NCBI RefSeq assembly: GCF_014191725.1
Contig: NZ_JACHWZ010000009.1
Span: 164,983 to 228,982 of the forward strand
DNA length: 64,000 nt
Reading direction: 5' to 3'
Source: Microbulbifer rhizosphaerae
Lineage (GTDB): Bacteria; Pseudomonadota; Gammaproteobacteria; Pseudomonadales; Cellvibrionaceae
The position numbers and the translations under genes were made by a program. The notes beneath the pieces are model-generated. The model was given only the letters and a program-made list of their open reading frames with translations. It searched no databases and was not told the origin of the DNA. Shown here in pieces: positions 47,614 to 58,300 of this stretch. Each line of letters begins with the position of its first letter. Position 1 is the stretch's first letter.

Positions 47614-47860
47614 GGAAAACCTCCTATTGATTCGCAGCCCTCGGCCGCGGATATTACTGTGTTATGTCGGGCCGGCGTTTCGAGCCGTTGAACTCCGCGC
47701 CGCACCAACTGTCTACAATTCGTCCAGCGGTTGCCTCATCTGCAACCGCCGTTAAAATCAACGCGCCCGCAGCCCTTTGTCGCGGGTAGCTATACATAAA
47801 GATAGAGTGCTGCCCTGGGCGGGCGGACGCAGGATTATTCGCAATAAAAGAAGTGGCGCT

Positions 47861-48832
47861 ATGGAACAGAACCTGAATACCCGAGACCAGATCACCGCCC
47901 TCGGCGACTGGCTGGAACAGCAGATTATCGGCCAGAGGACCCTGGTCGAACGGATACTGATCGCCCTGCTCGCGGACGGCCACCTGCTGGTGGAAGGGGC
48001 CCCGGGACTGGCCAAAACCAAGGCGATCAAAACACTGGGCGAGGCTATTGAGGGTGATTTCCATCGCGTCCAATTTACGCCAGACCTGTTGCCGGCGGAT
48101 ATTACCGGCACCGATATCTACCGACCGGAAACCGGAGAGTTCCATTTTCAGCCCGGGCCTGTGTTCCACAACCTGGTGCTGGCGGACGAGATCAACCGCG
48201 CGCCGGCCAAGGTGCAGTCGGCGCTGCTGGAGGCCATGGCGGAACGCCAGATCAGCGTGGGCCGCAAAACTTATCCGCTGCCAGAATTATTCCTGGTGAT
48301 GGCGACACAGAACCCTATAGAACAGGAAGGGACTTATCCGCTGCCGGAGGCGCAATTGGATAGGTTCCTCATGCAAGTGAATCTTGCCTACCCCGATGCA
48401 GTTGCGGAAGCGAAAATTTTGCGCCTGGCCAGATCCGAGGCAAGCCTTGGCGAAAATCGCCCTTCCGGTGTTGTCAGCCAGGACACCATTTTTCGCGCCC
48501 GCAGCCAGATCCTGGAAATGCAGATGGTGGAAGCGGTAGAGACCTATACTGTCCAACTTGTCATTGCTACACGGGAGCCCGCGAAGTATGACAGCGAGCT
48601 GGCCTCGTGGCTAGATTTTGGTGCCAGCCCCCGGGCCACGATTGCACTGGACCGGTGCGCCCGCGCACTGGCCTGGCTCAAAGGCCGGGACTTCGTCACC
48701 CCGGACGACGTGATGGAAGTGGCCCCGGACGTATTGCGCCACCGCCTGCTGCTCAGTTTCGAGGCCGAAGCGGCCGGTATCACCGCCGACCAGGTTATCC
48801 GGCGACTGCTGCAACAGGTGCCGGCCATCTGA
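47861..48832 (+). CDS. MoxR-family AAA+ ATPase
   Basis: 323 aa. Walker A in EGAPGLAKTKAIKT, Walker B (LVLADEINRAPAK), sensor 1 (MATQNPIEQEGTYPLPEAQLDRF). MoxR ATPases act as chaperones that help VWA proteins load metal or assemble, and they sit with DUF58 and Bat genes as here. ATG 47861 is chosen; the following gene starts in the stop codon (TGATG). Confidence 0.93.
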   Translation: MEQNLNTRDQITALGDWLEQQIIGQRTLVERILIALLADGHLLVEGAPGLAKTKAIKTLGEAIEGDFHRVQFTPDLLPADITGTDIYRPETGEFHFQPGPVFHNLVLADEINRAPAKVQSALLEAMAERQISVGRKTYPLPELFLVMATQNPIEQEGTYPLPEAQLDRFLMQVNLAYPDAVAEAKILRLARSEASLGENRPSGVVSQDTIFRARSQILEMQMVEAVETYTVQLVIATREPAKYDSELASWLDFGASPRATIALDRCARALAWLKGRDFVTPDDVMEVAPDVLRHRLLLSFEAEAAGITADQVIRRLLQQVPAI

Positions 48833-49797
48833 TGCCCACTGTCATTTCCCACACCGAACTGAATCCCCGCGGCGCCTACCCTGAAGTGACGCCGCTGGTT
48901 CAACTGCGTGCCATCGCCCGCCAACTGCAGCTGTTCAAACCGCATCTGGCGAAAAGCGACCAGGCCGGCAACCTGCTCACCCGTTACCGCGGCCGCGGCA
49001 TGAACTTCGAGGAGGTGCGCGACTATCAGCCCGGCGACGATGTGCGCACCATCGACTGGCGGGTAACCGCGCGTACCGGCAAGACCCACACCAAGCTCTA
49101 CCAGGAGGAGCGGGAGCGACCGGTTGTCATCCTGGTGGACCTGCGCTCACCGATGTTTTTTGGCAGCCGCCAGGCGTTCAAGTCCGTCGCCGCCAGCGGC
49201 ATCGCCGCCGCCCTGGCCTGGGCCGGCCTGCAGAACGGCGATCGCATCGGCGCCCTGCTGTATTCCGACGGCGACTTCGAAACCGTGCGCCCGCGCCGCA
49301 GTCATCACGCTGTCCTGTCGATGATTCACGGTACAGTGGCCCGCGCCGGTGCGCTGCGGAGCCCGGTGCCCGAAGGGACCGCGCAACCGCTCAAACAGCT
49401 CCTGGAGGAAGCCCGGCGCATTACCCGCCCCGGCAGCGCCCTGTTCCTGATCAGCGACTGCCACGACCTGAACGAGACCTGCGAGCAGCCCCTCTATCTC
49501 CTTGGCCGCCACGCGGACCTGCAGGTACTACGCATCAGCGACCCGATGGAACGGGAGCTGCCAGAGCAGTCGCTGACCATTTCCGACGGCCGCCAGCGCA
49601 CCTTCCTGAACGCCGGCAACCGCCCGTTGCGCGAACATTTTGCCGACCACCAGACACAGGCCCGCGCGGAAGTGGCGCAGCTTTGTCGACGGCACCGGCT
49701 GCCGCTGCTGGACTTCGACAACACCCGACCGCTGGTGCCGGCACTGCTCTCTTACTACGGCCAACGGCAAAAGGGACGCGTGGGGGTGATGCGTTGA
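48832..49797 (+). CDS. DUF58 domain protein
   Basis: 321 aa, a VWA-like fold of the DUF58 group (GRGMNFEEVRDYQPGDDVRTIDWRVTAR is the signature, quoted here only as residues 57-84; core YQPGDDVRTIDW). It is the constant partner of MoxR. The ATG overlaps the moxR stop, and the gene is followed by the DUF4381 gene with a 4-bp overlap, so the cluster is one operon. Confidence 0.9.
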   Translation: MPTVISHTELNPRGAYPEVTPLVQLRAIARQLQLFKPHLAKSDQAGNLLTRYRGRGMNFEEVRDYQPGDDVRTIDWRVTARTGKTHTKLYQEERERPVVILVDLRSPMFFGSRQAFKSVAASGIAAALAWAGLQNGDRIGALLYSDGDFETVRPRRSHHAVLSMIHGTVARAGALRSPVPEGTAQPLKQLLEEARRITRPGSALFLISDCHDLNETCEQPLYLLGRHADLQVLRISDPMERELPEQSLTISDGRQRTFLNAGNRPLREHFADHQTQARAEVAQLCRRHRLPLLDFDNTRPLVPALLSYYGQRQKGRVGVMR

Positions 49798-50348
49798 AGA
49801 TTCCCGCAATGCAACAGGCCCAGCCCTCTCCCCAGCTGTCAAAAGAAGCGCAGGAACTGCTGGCACAGCTGCGCGATATCCATGAACCGGCACCGGTTGG
49901 CTGGTGGCCGCCGGCCCCCGGCTGGTGGCTGCTGGGAGCACTGATTCTCACCGCCGTGGCCGCGGCGATTTTCTTTTGGCACAGGCGGCGAAAAATCCGC
50001 GCGCGCAACCGCTACCGCGTGGAGGCCGTGCGCCTGTTGCAGGATGTCGCCCCGGCCAATCCGCGCGCAGTCGAACAGATCAACGAAATTCTCAAGCGGG
50101 TGGCGGTCGCCAGCTTCGGCCGGCCCGCCTGCGGCAATCTCACCGGGCGACGCTGGATCGAGTTCCTGGAAAATTCCTCCGACAGCGAACTCCCGGCCGA
50201 AGCCCGGGAGGCCCTGCTGGAACATCTTTACCGGCGACCGGATAAAAACCCGGAGTGGGACCAGAAGCTGCGTGATTGCACCGTAGCGCTGCGCGACTGC
50301 GCCATACAGTGGGTGGAATCCCACCAGCGGGAGGCCGCCGGTGTTTGA
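49794..50348 (+). CDS. DUF4381 membrane protein
   Basis: 184 aa with one helix (GWWLLGALILTAVAAAIFFW, about residues 40-60) and a cytoplasmic helical domain. It belongs to the DUF4381 group found between DUF58 and BatA genes. TTG 49794 (overlapping the previous stop, with a G-rich ribosome-binding stretch) is chosen; ATG 49809 is an alternative. Specific role unknown. Confidence 0.8.
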   Translation: MKIPAMQQAQPSPQLSKEAQELLAQLRDIHEPAPVGWWPPAPGWWLLGALILTAVAAAIFFWHRRRKIRARNRYRVEAVRLLQDVAPANPRAVEQINEILKRVAVASFGRPACGNLTGRRWIEFLENSSDSELPAEAREALLEHLYRRPDKNPEWDQKLRDCTVALRDCAIQWVESHQREAAGV

Positions 50349-51444
50349 GTTCGCCACCCCCTGGGTCTTCGCCCTGCTGCCACTGCCCTGGCTGGTCCGC
50401 CGCTTGCTGCCCCGTGCCAGGCCGCTCACCAGCGCCCTCAAAGTGCCTTTTTACTCTGAGTTGTCCCAGAGTGGCGACGCCAGCCAGGGCAACCTCGCCA
50501 ACCTGTTGTTGCTCAGCCTGCTGTGGTTGCTGCTGCTGTCCGCCGCGGCCCGTCCACAGTGGTATGGCGAGCCCATTGCACAGAAGAGCAGCGCCCGGGA
50601 CCTGCTGGTGGCAGTGGATATTTCCGGCAGCATGGAGACCCCGGACATGTTGCTGGACGGCCGCCCGGCCATGCGTGTCGAAGCGGTGAAACGGGTGGTG
50701 AGCGACTTTGTCGAGCGGCGCGAGGGCGACCGCCTGGGACTGGTACTGTTCGGCACTCGCGCCTACCTGCAGGCGCCCCTCACTTACGACCGGAAAACCG
50801 TGGGTACGCTTTTACAGGAAGCGCAGATCGGATTCGCCGGCCAGGGCACCGCCATCGGCGATGCCATCGGCCTCGCGGTCAAGCGCCTGACCCAGCGCCC
50901 CGCGGAACAGCGGGTGCTGATCCTGCTCACCGACGGCGCCAATACCGCCGGGGAAATCGCCCCAGGCAAAGCCGCCGAGCTGGCGCAGCAGGCGGGGGTG
51001 ACCGTCTATACCATCGGCGTGGGCGCGGAGGAGATGATCCAGCCTGGCCTGCTGGGCAGCCGCTTCGGTGCGCGCCGTATCAACCCCTCCCGGGATCTGG
51101 ACAGCGAAACCCTGCAAGCTATCGCCGACACGACCGGTGGCCAGTATTTCCGCGCGCACAACCCACAGGAACTGGTGGATATCTACAACGAACTCGACCG
51201 CCTGGAACCGGTGGAACAGGAGGCCGCCAGCTACCGTCCGCTGAAATCTCTGTATGTGTGGCCGTTGGGTGCAGCGCTGCTGCTGACCATGTTGTGGGCC
51301 GCGGTGCCACTGCTCGCTGCCGGGAGCGTCGAATTCCAGCGCCGCACAGCGGCCCGCGCTCCCGGGAACACCGGGCCCGGGAGCACCCGCCGCCACTTCG
51401 GCAAAGCGGCTCTTGAGCCCGTCCAGCGGAGCCAAACACTATGA
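50341..51444 (+). CDS. BatA-like VWA membrane protein
   Basis: 367 aa. Membrane helices near the N-terminus (FALLPLPWLVRRLL; LLLLSLLWLLLLSAAA) and C-terminus frame a von Willebrand A domain with an intact MIDAS (DISGSM at about residue 93, DGANT later). It matches the BatA position in Bat operons, linked to aerotolerance and envelope stress. GTG 50341 overlaps the preceding gene. Confidence 0.88.
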   Translation: MFEFATPWVFALLPLPWLVRRLLPRARPLTSALKVPFYSELSQSGDASQGNLANLLLLSLLWLLLLSAAARPQWYGEPIAQKSSARDLLVAVDISGSMETPDMLLDGRPAMRVEAVKRVVSDFVERREGDRLGLVLFGTRAYLQAPLTYDRKTVGTLLQEAQIGFAGQGTAIGDAIGLAVKRLTQRPAEQRVLILLTDGANTAGEIAPGKAAELAQQAGVTVYTIGVGAEEMIQPGLLGSRFGARRINPSRDLDSETLQAIADTTGGQYFRAHNPQELVDIYNELDRLEPVEQEAASYRPLKSLYVWPLGAALLLTMLWAAVPLLAAGSVEFQRRTAARAPGNTGPGSTRRHFGKAALEPVQRSQTL

Positions 51445-53309
51445 ATATGTTTGCCGACCTGCACCAATTCCATTTTCTGCGCCCCCAATTCCTCTGGCTG
51501 CTGCTGCCGGCTGCCCTGCTCTGCTGGGGCCTGGCGCGCACCGTGCTGAACAGCGGCAATCTGCAAAAAATTATCGACCCGGATCTGCTACCCCACCTGC
51601 TGCTGCGCGGCGGGGAAAAACGTCCCTGGCTGTTCGCGCTGATCTTCGCCCTGCTCGCCGGCGCTATCCTGGCGCTGTCGGGGCCCACCTGGCGCAAGCT
51701 GCCCACGCCGGTGTACAGCAACCAGGACGCGCTGGTGATCCTGTTGGACCTGTCGCCGTCGATGATGGCCACCGACCTGTCGCCGGACCGCCTCACCCGC
51801 GCGCGGCTGAAAATTCTCGATATTCTCAAGGAGCGCAAAGACGGCCTCACCGCCCTGGTAGCATACGGCGGTGAGGCCCATGTGGTCACCCCGCTCACTG
51901 AGGACACCGTCACCATCGCCAACCTGGTGCCTGCCCTGTCGCCATCGATTGTGCCGGTGCCCGGCAGCAATATAGAAATGGCAGTGGAGACGGGGATCAG
52001 ACTGCTGCGGGACGGCGCCAATGGCAACGGCGACCTGCTTGCGGTCACCGACGGCTTCGATGAATCGGCACTGGGCGGGGTGAAGAAACTGGTTTCCGAA
52101 GCCGGCGTCGAACTGTCGATACTGGCCGTCGGCAGCGGCGAGGGCAGCCCCATCCCCCGGGGTAACGGCGGCGGCTTCGCCACCGACAGCAACGGCGCGA
52201 TCGTTATCGCCAATTTCAATGCCGGCGAACTGAGAAAGCTGGCCCGGGAAAGCCGCGGCCGCTTCGCCGAGATCACCGTGGACGACAGCGATATCCATTA
52301 CCTGCTGCCAGAGGGTGAAACGCCGCAGCAGGCCCAGCTCACCGAGCGCGAATTCGACCAGTGGCGCGAAGAGGGGCCGTGGCTGATCCTGCTGCTGTTG
52401 CCCTTGACCGCTCTGCTATTCCGCCGCGGCGCCCTCGCCTGCGCCCTTCCCCTGGCCCTGCTGCTGCCGCAACACAGCGACGCCCAGGAACTGTGGCGCA
52501 CCCCGGACCAGCGCGGGGAGGAACTACTGGAACAGGGAGAACCGGAACAGGCCGCGAAGACCTTCAAGAACCGCCGCTGGCGCGGCACTGCCAACTACCG
52601 CGCAGGCAACTTCCCCGCCGCGGCAGAGGATTTTGCTCAGAGTGATGACCCTCAGGGGCTCTATAATCTCGGCAACAGCCTCACCCAGCAGGGCCGCTAC
52701 GACGAGGCCATCGCCGCCTACGACGAGGCACTGAAACAACAGCCGCAGATGGCCGACGCCCGGCACAACCGCGAGATCGCAGAAAAGCTCAGGGAATTGC
52801 AGAAACAACAACAACAGCAGCAGCAGCAGCAATCCCAGCAGAATCAATCCGACCAGCAGCAGCAACAGCAACAGCAACAACAGCAGTCCGGAGACAACGA
52901 ACAACAGCAGAACCAGAGCGGGCAACAGCAACAGAGCCAGCAGGGCTCCGACTCCGGAAACAGCGGCTCGCAGGATACCCAGGAGCAGCAACAGGCGGGT
53001 GAGCAGCCGTCAGAACAGCAATCCGAGCAGGGACAACAGGAATCAGAAGAACAGGAACAGCGGACGGCCAAGGGCGAAAACGGAGAGAGGCAAGAGCAGC
53101 AACAGGGCGAACCCCAGCAGGCCGGCGCCGAGGAAAGCCCCCTGGACCCGGAAACCCAGCAGGCCCTGGATCAGTGGCTGCGCCAGATTCCCGACGATCC
53201 CGCCGGCCTGATGCGCGAGAAATTCAAATACGAAAGCCTGCAGCGCCGCCGCGCCTACCGCAGCGGCGAATGGCAGCCCCCGGAGAACGGAGCCACGCAG
53301 AGATGGTAG
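51441..53309 (+). CDS. BatB/BatC-like VWA-TPR protein with Gln-rich tail
   Basis: 622 aa. Two N-terminal helices, a VWA domain with an altered MIDAS (DLSPSM), a mid-protein helix (about 313-345), TPR units (about 395-445: GLYNLGNSLTQQGRYDEAIA) and a Gln-rich low-complexity region (about 453-580; long CAG/CAA runs). BatB and BatC are separate genes in some bacteria; here they are one polypeptide. It overlaps batA by 4 bp and the next gene starts 7 bp before its end. Confidence 0.88.
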   Translation: MNMFADLHQFHFLRPQFLWLLLPAALLCWGLARTVLNSGNLQKIIDPDLLPHLLLRGGEKRPWLFALIFALLAGAILALSGPTWRKLPTPVYSNQDALVILLDLSPSMMATDLSPDRLTRARLKILDILKERKDGLTALVAYGGEAHVVTPLTEDTVTIANLVPALSPSIVPVPGSNIEMAVETGIRLLRDGANGNGDLLAVTDGFDESALGGVKKLVSEAGVELSILAVGSGEGSPIPRGNGGGFATDSNGAIVIANFNAGELRKLARESRGRFAEITVDDSDIHYLLPEGETPQQAQLTEREFDQWREEGPWLILLLLPLTALLFRRGALACALPLALLLPQHSDAQELWRTPDQRGEELLEQGEPEQAAKTFKNRRWRGTANYRAGNFPAAAEDFAQSDDPQGLYNLGNSLTQQGRYDEAIAAYDEALKQQPQMADARHNREIAEKLRELQKQQQQQQQQQSQQNQSDQQQQQQQQQQQSGDNEQQQNQSGQQQQSQQGSDSGNSGSQDTQEQQQAGEQPSEQQSEQGQQESEEQEQRTAKGENGERQEQQQGEPQQAGAEESPLDPETQQALDQWLRQIPDDPAGLMREKFKYESLQRRRAYRSGEWQPPENGATQRW

Positions 53310-55048
53310 GAAAGAAATACGGAATAAGTCGCCTCGCCTCCCCTCTCCCGCTTGCGGGAGAGGGGCCGGGGGAGAGGGCCAGCGTAGGAGCGGCCGCTGG
53401 CCGCGATCGAAATATCTATATCCACGGGACTATCAGACTTCTGCAGACGCTTTTGCTTCTGCTACTAGCCAACTTCGCCCAGGCCTCCGATCTCACCGCC
53501 ACCGTCGACCGCAACCAGATCGGCATCGACGAAACCCTCAATCTGCGCCTGCGCTACTCCGGCAACGAAAGCGGCGGGCAGCCGGATTTCGAACTGCTGG
53601 AACAGGACTTCGATATCCTCTCCCGCCAGCAGTCCAACCAGTACCGGGTGATCAACGGCCGTGCCGAAAGCTTTGTCGAATGGACTCTGACCCTGGCTCC
53701 AAAAAGGGAAGGCAAGCTGTTCGTGCCCTCCCTGCACCACCACGGCAACGTCTCCGATGCCATCCCCATCACCGTCATTGAAGCCGGTGCCCGCCCGGAG
53801 AGTGGCGACCGCCAGGCTTTCCTGGAAGTGGAACTGGATAAAGAACAGGTCTACGTACAGGAACAACTACTGGTCAAGGTCCGCCTCTACACCACCATCG
53901 GCCTGCACGACATCGCCACCGAGCCCCTACAGGTTCCCGGCACCCATGTGGAAAAGCTGGATGAACAGCGCTACGAGCGACGGATTGGCGGCGTGGCCCA
54001 CGCCGTCTACGAACTGACTTATGCCCTCTTCCCGGAGAGCTCCGGCGAACTGCAGATCCCCGCGCTCAACTACGTCGCCATCGCCGGCCGCCGCGACCCC
54101 TTCTCCCTGTTCAACCGCAACAGCCAACGACTGCGCCTGCGCTCGCAACCCCAAAGCATTCAGGTACTGCCCAAACCCGACAGCTACAGCGGCGCCCACT
54201 GGCTCCCCGCCGCCAGCCTGGGGCTGGTACAGAGCTGGAGCCAGGACCCGGAAACCTTCAAGGTCGGCGAACCCATCACCCGTATCATCACCCTGCGCGC
54301 CGAAGGCCTGCGCGCAGCCCAACTGCCGCCGCTACCCAAACTCGATGTCGAAGGTCTGAAAACCTACCCCGACCAGCCACAACAGGACGACCAGATTGGT
54401 CCGAACGGCATTACCGGCAGCCGCATCGAAACCACCGCCATCGTCGCAACCAAGCCCGGGGATTACCAGTTGCCGGCGATTACGGTTACCTGGTGGGATA
54501 CCAAGAGCGGGCGGCAGCGGGCTACGCAGTTGCCGGCTTTCCGATTCACGGTAGCTGGCACCACAGCAGGTGTCGCTGAGGCTCAAAGCAATCTCGAGGA
54601 ATTGAAGCCAAGCCCAGCGCCGGCTGCAGACGACCACAGTAGGTTCTGGAAAACCCTTGCCATAGCCGCCCTCGCTTTGCATCTTTTATGGCCTATCTAC
54701 TTCTGGTATCAGCATCATAACCCTGCAGGGCCTAGAAAAATTACCGATGGTGAGACAAATACTCAACACCAAGCCCAAGAAGCTCTGGAGCGTGCAGCCG
54801 AGAGTGACGATGCCGCCCAGATACAGCAGGCATTGCAAAACTGGCTCAACAAGCACCGGCCGGAGAAGGAACCCAAGCTTGAGGAAGTAGACAAGCTCAA
54901 GGAGTTATTGAATGTGGCGCTCTATCAGGAGCCGCCCAAGCCACTTAACAGGCAGCAGGTGCAAATACTGGTGAGCAGGCTGTTGAAGCAAAAGGTGCAC
55001 CAGCAGACACAGAAGCCTGACAGTCCCTTACCCAGCCTATTTACCTGA
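53303..55048 (+). CDS. BatD-like membrane protein
   Basis: 581 aa. A large exported immunoglobulin-like region and one C-terminal helix (LAIAALALHLLWPIYFWY) followed by a cytoplasmic domain, as in BatD. The signal-like helix (LLQTLLLLLLANFAQA) begins only at about residue 45. The 40 residues before it are encoded by repeat DNA (a 10-bp hairpin and a palindromic repeat arm), giving ASPLPLAGEGPGERASVGAA. The true start may lie at a non-ATG codon downstream of 53400. Confidence 0.85.
   Translation: MVGKKYGISRLASPLPLAGEGPGERASVGAAAGRDRNIYIHGTIRLLQTLLLLLLANFAQASDLTATVDRNQIGIDETLNLRLRYSGNESGGQPDFELLEQDFDILSRQQSNQYRVINGRAESFVEWTLTLAPKREGKLFVPSLHHHGNVSDAIPITVIEAGARPESGDRQAFLEVELDKEQVYVQEQLLVKVRLYTTIGLHDIATEPLQVPGTHVEKLDEQRYERRIGGVAHAVYELTYALFPESSGELQIPALNYVAIAGRRDPFSLFNRNSQRLRLRSQPQSIQVLPKPDSYSGAHWLPAASLGLVQSWSQDPETFKVGEPITRIITLRAEGLRAAQLPPLPKLDVEGLKTYPDQPQQDDQIGPNGITGSRIETTAIVATKPGDYQLPAITVTWWDTKSGRQRATQLPAFRFTVAGTTAGVAEAQSNLEELKPSPAPAADDHSRFWKTLAIAALALHLLWPIYFWYQHHNPAGPRKITDGETNTQHQAQEALERAAESDDAAQIQQALQNWLNKHRPEKEPKLEEVDKLKELLNVALYQEPPKPLNRQQVQILVSRLLKQKVHQQTQKPDSPLPSLFT
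53341..53364. repeat. Perfect 10-bp hairpin (CCCTCTCCCG)
   Basis: CCCTCTCCCG and CGGGAGAGGG around a 4-nt loop, inside the first codons of the batD frame and next to a palindromic repeat half at 53381-53408. Confidence 0.85.
53381..53408. repeat. Half palindromic repeat, copy 8
   Basis: A single arm (GTAGGAGCGGCCGCTGGCCG), translated as part of the BatD leader. Confidence 0.75.
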
Positions 55049-55315
55049 CAGTGAAAGTCTTTCACACAGGTAAAACGTCATTGCTGTGACAGCTGTAACC
55101 GATAATAAGCATCTTCGCTCCCCGCAACCGCAGCCTCGTGGGTAGGGTGCCCTTCTCAGTCAATGAAGCAGCCACAGCAACGAAAGAGGGCGTAGAAGCA
55201 AATCGCGCCATATAATGCCCAAGGTGAGAAACGAGCACTTGCTGTTGAACAGATTCTCTTGCATTATCAAATATAAAAGCTTAGTGAGTTGGCACTTTTA
55301 TTGGAGAATAGGGAA

Positions 55316-58300
55316 ATGGATTTATATAGTGCAATACTTCAGCGGCTTAAACGATTTCTAATAAAAATCTTTAAAATAGGTGAATCAACCAGGAAAAAGT
55401 TCGCTCAACTAGATAAGCAAATCGCGAAGCTGGAATCAAGCAGAAAGAAATTCACTCCACTGAAGAAACGGGTCGTAAAGCTGGAATCGACCAGAAAGGA
55501 ACTCACTCCACTGAAGAAACGGGTCGTAAAGCTGGAATCGACCAGAAAGGAATTCACTCCACTGCAGAAGCGAGTCACAAAGTTAGAGGAAGATTCGCAC
55601 ATAGTGTTCGCACTCGACCAGAACGCTAGCCGCGAACGGCTCATAACACTAGCAGATCAGCTTCCCGCTAATCAGGCCAAAATTTCCATTGTACGGCACC
55701 TATTTCGCCTGAGAAACTTCAAAAGTGCTTGCAAAGCCGCAAAGGGCTTGGATCTTCACAAGCAGGCTCCGCGAAATCTTTTCTTGATCATCCGATGCTT
55801 CCTCTCAGGTACTGAAGGTGTCCAAGCTGACTCCATGCTGGATTGGTTCCTGAGACACCATGACTTGACCTCTCTACCAGAAGGCGACCAAAGAACGCTC
55901 GCCGATCTGATCTATTTGTCCGGAGCCGAACCCCAGACCAAGCTGAGCCGATTGGCTCAGCTGAGCTCTGCAGCTGCCAGCGATAAAATAAGGCAATACA
56001 CTCGGTTCCAGAAGTTTCGAATTAAGCTATTGATTGACACTAAAATTGACCCTTTGAACTATGCAGAGCTGGATCAATTAGACGTAGAAGAGCCAAGCTA
56101 CCAACTGCGCTATATCCCGCATCTCAAAGCCTTGGGATATGATGATGAGGCAAAATCTCTGCTCGATTGCCTTTACCGACACCACGGTATGGAGCATGCA
56201 GGCGTTCTATCAGCAATTCTAACCTTCGATGCAGATTGGCCTAGGGTCGATCTCGCCGCTCTACCCAAGCAATACATCAATCGACTGGAGTTTCTCCAGC
56301 TTGCCAATGACCACAAAGGTTCCTGCGAGGAGTTTTCTTCACTCTTCGACCAATGTCTCCAAGCAAATTTAAAAGTCTATCCAAACGCCGACGTCTACCT
56401 GAAGGATAAAATCCTTAACCGCTTTCTTCGCCTCGACCTTCTTGATGAAATTGAGCAGTTGGTTTCGAGTGACCGCGAATTACCCGATACGGTTCTCTCG
56501 CCGCACCTCGCCACCGGCCTGTATTATTTCATGGCTGATCAGTTTCTGTCAGCCCGAGATCGATTTATGCGGGTTATGGAGGAGGATCCCTCAGATCCTG
56601 TAGCCGCTCAGGGCCTGCGATTGGCGCTTCCAAGAGCTGGCGGCGATATGTCTTCCATTATCACCATTAGGGACCGTCTCGGCTATGGGATTCGCGGAGC
56701 AGGTAGGACCGGCAGTTGTGCAAATGTAGGTTCCGACAAGGTAATCGGTAACCTGATGAGTGGGCACTACAGAGAAGGGCTCTACGCAAAGCGTCATGCA
56801 ACTCACTGGCAGTTACTTAAACGTATCTATGGGGATCGCTTTTTTAACTTTGAAAGGCTGCCAGTGGACAGCAAAGCAAAGCACCTATTTGTTATTGGCG
56901 ATGAGGGGGTCGGCGATGAAGTGAGAACTTCACAATTCTACGCCTACCTAACCGAACGCTTCAACAAAGTCACTATTACCTGTGATCCCCGGCTGACCGA
57001 GATATTCAAACGCTCTTTCCCACAGATCACGTTTATTCCGGTAGAACGCTATCGAAAAGGCTTAACCCGAACTGCGACGTCAAAGAAAAAGCGGATTTCC
57101 GGCCTGAACATGACGCTCTCACAGATACTCACAGATGACTGCAAACCGCTGATGGATCAGGCCGACTACATCACGTTCGGCCAAAACCTTTTTTTTAACC
57201 GCTTTATTGGTGAAATCCCTCGCCTCAATAATGGTGGTTACCTTTCTTCTACAAAAGAGAAGCGCACCGCTAATAAGAAACTCAGGGTCGGGATTCTCTG
57301 GCGCAGCCATTTCATATCAATGTGGCGGAAGTTTATGTACCTGAAAGTCGAGGACTTTACGCCACTTACAGAGCTTGAGACTGTGGAGCTTTGGTCGATG
57401 CAGCACTGTATCACTGATGAGGAAAAAAATTTCTGCCGTGCCAAAAACATCAGGTTGGTGGAGGACGTCGATCTGTTCGACGACTTCGAGGGCATGGTCC
57501 CGATTCTCAAACACCTTGACCTGATGATTGGCATCAGTTCACTACCAATAGAACTTGCAGCCGCACTCGGAACGCCAGTCTGGATGCTCGGTTTCTCACC
57601 GGAGAATTATTTCTTGCGCACTGGGGGTGGGACGATTGAGACAGATCAGTTGACCACAAACTCGACGATAGTGGCGCCGGAATGGATCGATTTCTCTGCC
57701 CCCTCGTCCGAATGTGTAACCCTAGTCATGGAGGATGTGTGCCGGCGCCTTCGCCGATTCGAGCCGAAACCATTGCCTTCTTCGTCATTTGTGCCTGAGC
57801 AAAAGGTGGAAACTGCCTCTATTGTGACCAGGATGACGAAGAGTGAGCGAACGCTCCAGAAGGTATTTGACAGGACAACAGCACTCACGGATCTAGTAGC
57901 AGACCTTTATCTAGATACTATGCCGCTAAATGACGCACGAAACGCTCAGGAGCGCGCATGGCTTGGCCGTCACGGCTTCCGTTATGTTGTGCACCATCTA
58001 GAAGAGAAATGGGAACAGACACGCACCCCTTATTGGGAGATGCTCTTTTCAATGTTGCCGGACGTGTCATCGGTTTGCGAGTTTGGTTGCAATATCGGAG
58101 CGAACTTACGGGCGATCAATCATTTGAGGCCCAATATCCGAAGGGTAGGAATCGAAATAAATGCTATCGCCTGTGAAGTGTTGCGAAAATCTGGGATCGC
58201 TGAGGTACACGAGGCGTCCGTTTCCGAAATTGATCTAGCTGAACAGTTCGACCTTGTTTTCAGTCGTGGTGTGTTGATCCACATCAACCCCTCCGACCTG

